A stretch of 25,580 nucleotides of DNA from CAIPBY01 sp041671305 (lineage in GTDB: Bacteria > Patescibacteriota > Patescibacteriia > 2-01-FULL-39-33). Where the stretch lies: NCBI GenBank assembly GCA_041671305.1, contig JBAZBX010000014.1, positions 1 through 25,580 on the forward strand, read 5' to 3'. The notes below the pieces were generated by a model. That model was not told the DNA's origin and did not search any database. It worked only from the letters and a program-made list of their open reading frames with translations. This document shows positions 22,125 to 25,580 of this stretch, piece by piece (within the stretch, counting starts at the first letter, position 1; each line of letters begins with the position of its first letter). Made by a program: the position numbers and the translations under genes.

Positions 22125-25100
22125 TTAAATATTAAAAGCATTCAAAAATTGAACAAAAAATGTATTCAATAAGTTACTTCCTGAACCGCTACTTTTTGAA
22201 GCCGTGGAAATACCAACTTCCTCAAAGGCACCGGCCACTCGTCCCTTAACAGAATTAGTTTTATTTATAGTTACCGAGTTATCACAATTAAAATTTTGAT
22301 CACAAATTTGATATTCTGTTGGACAACCAAAATCACCAGCTGGCTCTAATTCCTGATTACCACCAAAGTTAGTATCCAAGCAATATCTATTATAAGAACC
22401 TAGCGCCGGATCCCATGTAAATGTCAATTTATATTTCTCTCCCTTATGCACAGATCCCGTAATTCCATTTATATTATTGCCAAAATAATAACCCGTAAAC
22501 TGACTGTCTCTTGATTCTAGTCTTGCCTCCTGTAAACTTCCGAAAATATTTGTCTTATTGCATAAATAACTAGATAAATTAGAAGCATTAGCCAATCTAA
22601 ATTCCTTACCATTATTACCATCAGAAATTTGTACCACCTTTAAAACAAGTTTTTCACTATCATTAGGATTTTTTACAACACGTACACTCCCTGACACATC
22701 ACTAACCCAGCCTTCATTCATATTTTCAATTGCTTTTAAAGTAATCAAATCTCCCTCCTTAACTATACAAGAGGATTCATTAGAAAAATTTTCTCCGGAA
22801 CAACAAACTCCGTTATTGCTATTTATTGAATTAGTCGTCTGGCTTTGACCTGGGGTACAAATTGTATCCTCCCTTAAAGAATCACAACCCTCTTCAGTTA
22901 CACCACCTCTCGAACCCGGATTACAGGTTTGTGAATAGCTACAAACTCCTCCTGGATCGGCACCCACCAAGACATTTACCCAAGTAGCCCCGGCGCAACT
23001 AACCGCGCAATTAGTCCCTGCCTGTCCCGGCTTGCAAGTATCACAGTCTGTACCATTGTACTGATGATTAGAATCTATACAAACATCACACCCTGCCTGC
23101 CTGCAACAACTGCTTCCAGTACATGGCGTGTTACAATTACCGGTAATACCTGATAAGGCAAAAGCGTGACTACTATCACAAGTTAATATATTGGGATCTA
23201 GATTTGTACAATCAAAACCTCCTACGGTATTGCAGACACAAGATTTTCCGTCAGTTGATAATACATATTTTGGATCATTACATGAAAAACTAGTACCACT
23301 ACACACATAACCATGTTCTGTATCGCAAACGCAAGCATTATTTTTGAACGTATAACCTGTAGCGCAAGTAGTCTGGCTGGAACAGTCATAATTTTCTGCC
23401 GTGTTACAGACACAGGTACCACCAGTTCCTGCTATATATGTTGGAGTTTGGCAAGTAACTGCAGTGCCATTACAAACATAACCACCAGCCGTATTGCAAT
23501 CACATTTCTTAGTGGCTGAATCATAAGTATAACCGACATCACAAGTGACAGCAGGATTCAGACAACTAAAATGACCAGCGGTATTGCAGACACAATTACC
23601 ACCAGTTCCCACTATATATCTTGGACTATCACAAGTCACTGTGCTACCGTCACACACAAATCCACTATCAGTGTCACAAGTACATATATCTCCTGATCGT
23701 TCATAACCATAAGCACACACGCAACCATTTGACCCGTCAGAACCGGCATAATTAGTACACTGGCAAGTAGAATCACATAAAGTTCCGCCATCGCATTTCT
23801 CATTTCCTCCCACTCTTCCATCACCGCAAACATTGGAACTCTGGCAAGAATAAGCTCCCGCCGGAGGGGAAGTTGGCAGACAAGCCGTAGCTCCACCAGT
23901 AGCCAAACATCCACAATCCGTCCAACAAGTAGAGCAATCCTCTCCGCTATCACAAGTACCATTACCACAATCGGTATTGGCTCGCCACATTCCTGCAGTA
24001 TTGTACCCGACAAATGGATTATATCTCATCAAATTAACACTTTCCCAAGAAGGCATCCATCTGCTTCCCGTGGAATCATATTCTCCGTGGACAAATAATT
24101 CATATCCCGTACCCTTTCCTACCGTCTTATAATAATAAACCGAGGAACTGCTTTCTATGACATTGGACATTATTTTGGCGCTAGAATCCCAACAGGTAGT
24201 TGAATCAAATGGTGACGAACAGCCGAAGAAATTATTGATAGGATCAACTGGCAAACCATAGCCCAGAAGCTTGGACAAATTATCCTGCCATGACGGCCAA
24301 GCGGAAAACGTCCTGCCCGCGATATAAGTTCCGGCCTCAAGGCTAGGATAATAATTGGAACAAGTGCCTCCGCCATAACAATCCTGACTATCTATACACA
24401 ATCTATATTGATCGTTGCTACATCTCTTCTGATTATAATAATTATTCAGCAAGAAATTAATATCTTGAACATCTGAGAGTCTTTTGGTATCACGAACTAG
24501 ACTGGATTTAGGTGAATTACAATATCCCGCTTCCATTTTCTGACAATCGGAATCACTCAGACAGGGCGGCCTGAATCCGAGAGAGCAGACCGATGACTTA
24601 CTAGTCAGACTGACACAAGTACCTAAATTCTGCGTCAAGTTAGTCTGGTTGGAATATTTCTCTCCGCAATCGCTGTCAACAGCACATTCATACTTAATAG
24701 AATTACTGCACAAACCAAAATTATCATCCAAACCGCCCATACCAGAAGTTCCAGCATTGAAACGCCAATTGCTTACCATCTGATTATAAATATTGGTTGT
24801 ACCTCCATCAGCCCCTTGACTGTATGACATCAAGAAAATATCACCAAAAATATTGCTTGGGGTAGTGGTATTTATATCCGTAGCATTGGCATAAACCGTT
24901 CTTCCTTCACTGACCGCGCTATAATCATCAATATTCAAGCCCTTAATTTCTTGTCCGCCATTAAAGGTGTTGGTATACCAATAATAAGGAGAATAATGAT
25001 TATTGTTGGTCATGATTCTAATACCAATAGCATCACTATCATAAGAAAAAAGCTTCAAATTATATATAGCCAAATTAGAATCAAAGCTACCAGAAACATT

Positions 25101-25580
25101 ACAATCATTCGTCCAATGTAAAATTACTTGATGGGGACCGCTAGTGAGATTAAATGAAGCTGTACGAGTAATTTGATGTGTATCACCAGGATTAGTGGCT
25201 AAAGGCTTAATCGTATCTATTTTATTTGCAACTGCAATTCCATCAACATAAATCTCTACATTATGGTAAAGATTATTGCCAATTTTGCAACTAGCTGGAG
25301 TATTGGACGGCAAAACAGACGGATTAACTCTACTATTTGAAGTTTCCAATACTAAACTATACTGTCCTGGATATGGAGCATTGATATCAAAATTTACTGG
25401 CGAACCAGGATATGTGGCGTCTGTATGATTCCAATTCGTATACTGAACCACAGCGTTTAGAGAATTACTGAAAAATACTCCTCCCTTATTTGGAACATAA
25501 GTAGCCACACCAGCTAATAAAGTCTGAACTGGATCATTACTTGCAGAAACAAACAAAAATTCCTTTACCTTCCTGTCACA
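22125..25580 (-). CDS. Large Cys-rich extracellular protein with EGF-like repeats (start beyond window)
   Basis: The frame is open to the right edge, so 1151 residues are visible and the N-terminus, with any signal peptide, is missing; an in-frame TTG at 25556 is not a credible start. Visible residues about 30-180 look like a beta-sandwich carbohydrate-binding type fold (VEIYVDGIAV, GPHQVILHWTNDC). A Cys-containing region follows, with SDSDC and SQDC motifs, then CGNGTCDSGEDCSTC (about 539-553), a Myxococcus-type CGDGRVGGNEKCDGG (about 583-597), and six Cys-rich repeats of about 30 residues (635-816). The last third has more Cys pairs and a beta-rich segment. No C-terminal membrane helix or sorting motif is seen. 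Adhesion or host contact is inference. Confidence 0.85.
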   Translation of the reverse strand, partial: CDRKVKEFLFVSASNDPVQTLLAGVATYVPNKGGVFFSNSLNAVVQYTNWNHTDATYPGSPVNFDINAPYPGQYSLVLETSNSRVNPSVLPSNTPASCKIGNNLYHNVEIYVDGIAVANKIDTIKPLATNPGDTHQITRTASFNLTSGPHQVILHWTNDCNVSGSFDSNLAIYNLKLFSYDSDAIGIRIMTNNNHYSPYYWYTNTFNGGQEIKGLNIDDYSAVSEGRTVYANATDINTTTPSNIFGDIFLMSYSQGADGGTTNIYNQMVSNWRFNAGTSGMGGLDDNFGLCSNSIKYECAVDSDCGEKYSNQTNLTQNLGTCVSLTSKSSVCSLGFRPPCLSDSDCQKMEAGYCNSPKSSLVRDTKRLSDVQDINFLLNNYYNQKRCSNDQYRLCIDSQDCYGGGTCSNYYPSLEAGTYIAGRTFSAWPSWQDNLSKLLGYGLPVDPINNFFGCSSPFDSTTCWDSSAKIMSNVIESSSSVYYYKTVGKGTGYELFVHGEYDSTGSRWMPSWESVNLMRYNPFVGYNTAGMWRANTDCGNGTCDSGEDCSTCWTDCGCLATGGATACLPTSPPAGAYSCQSSNVCGDGRVGGNEKCDGGTLCDSTCQCTNYAGSDGSNGCVCAYGYERSGDICTCDTDSGFVCDGSTVTCDSPRYIVGTGGNCVCNTAGHFSCLNPAVTCDVGYTYDSATKKCDCNTAGGYVCNGTAVTCQTPTYIAGTGGTCVCNTAENYDCSSQTTCATGYTFKNNACVCDTEHGYVCSGTSFSCNDPKYVLSTDGKSCVCNTVGGFDCTNLDPNILTCDSSHAFALSGITGNCNTPCTGSSCCRQAGCDVCIDSNHQYNGTDCDTCKPGQAGTNCAVSCAGATWVNVLVGADPGGVCSYSQTCNPGSRGGVTEEGCDSLREDTICTPGQSQTTNSINSNNGVCCSGENFSNESSCIVKEGDLITLKAIENMNEGWVSDVSGSVRVVKNPNDSEKLVLKVVQISDGNNGKEFRLANASNLSSYLCNKTNIFGSLQEARLESRDSQFTGYYFGNNINGITGSVHKGEKYKLTFTWDPALGSYNRYCLDTNFGGNQELEPAGDFGCPTEYQICDQNFNCDNSVTINKTNSVKGRVAGAFEEVGISTASKSSGSGSNLLNTFFVQFLNAFNI
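23133..23678 (-). repeat. Six tandem EGF-like Cys-rich protein repeats
   Basis: Within the large extracellular protein, six units of about 27-35 residues begin CNT or CDT, such as CNTAGGYVCNGTAVTC, CDTEHGYVCSGTSFSC and CNTVGGFDC. Each has C-[DN]-T-x(2-3)-[FYH]-x-C-x(n)-C-x(n)-C-x, with the final Cys followed by the next unit. Sequence divergence between units shows an old duplication series. Disulfide-bonded extracellular folding is likely. Confidence 0.8.

Overview
The window reads as a stretch of chromosome from an AT-rich, small-genome bacterium, most likely a member of the Candidate Phyla Radiation (Candidatus Patescibacteria, Parcubacteria-like). This lineage call is inference. It rests on compact, almost entirely one-stranded gene order, an oxygen-sensitive class III ribonucleotide reductase, secreted proteins with thrombospondin type-3 repeats and Ser/Thr-rich linkers, a ComEC-like uptake channel, and near absence of Shine-Dalgarno sequences. 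UGA is a normal stop here: ftsZ and ybeY end in TGA, and an RF2 gene with a UGA-dependent frameshift is present. This argues against the UGA=Gly lineages (Gracilibacteria, Absconditabacteria).

Layout, by coordinate (nearly all genes are on the minus strand, so transcription runs right to left). 1-2312: a str-type operon, rpsL-rpsG-NUDIX-fusA (fusA cut by the left edge). 2545-3180: an M50 site-2-type membrane protease. 3430-3603: rpmB, the only plus-strand gene, with its own promoter and a bidirectional terminator. 3651-5110: an orphan CheY-like receiver followed by an extended nucleoside monophosphate kinase. 5197-8827: a ComEC membrane channel, a secreted CARDB protein and a stand-alone ComEC-type metallo-beta-lactamase domain. 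8933-11056: pyrD-pyrC, a higher-GC cassette with strong Shine-Dalgarno sites and a palindromic operator inside its promoter, probably acquired by transfer. 11219-12314: prfB with a programmed +1 frameshift. 12382-15678: nrdD, a separate 52-residue glycyl-radical polypeptide, nrdG and a small membrane protein. 15898-19563: ftsA, a membrane-anchored protein and ftsZ. 19664-25580: ybeY and three large envelope proteins, the rightmost cut by the window edge.

The most notable observation is the anaerobic ribonucleotide reductase: the catalytic subunit stops just after its zinc site, and the glycyl-radical motif lies on its own short gene, three bases upstream of the activase gene nrdG. Other points are the repeat element inserted in frame inside comEC, the pyrDC cassette, the NUDIX gene inside the str operon, and an extra membrane protein between ftsA and ftsZ.

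No intergenic stretch exceeds 300 bases; the longest are 3181-3429 and 2313-2544, described under repeats, promoters and terminators. I saw no tRNA, rRNA, CRISPR array, insertion sequence or prophage gene.
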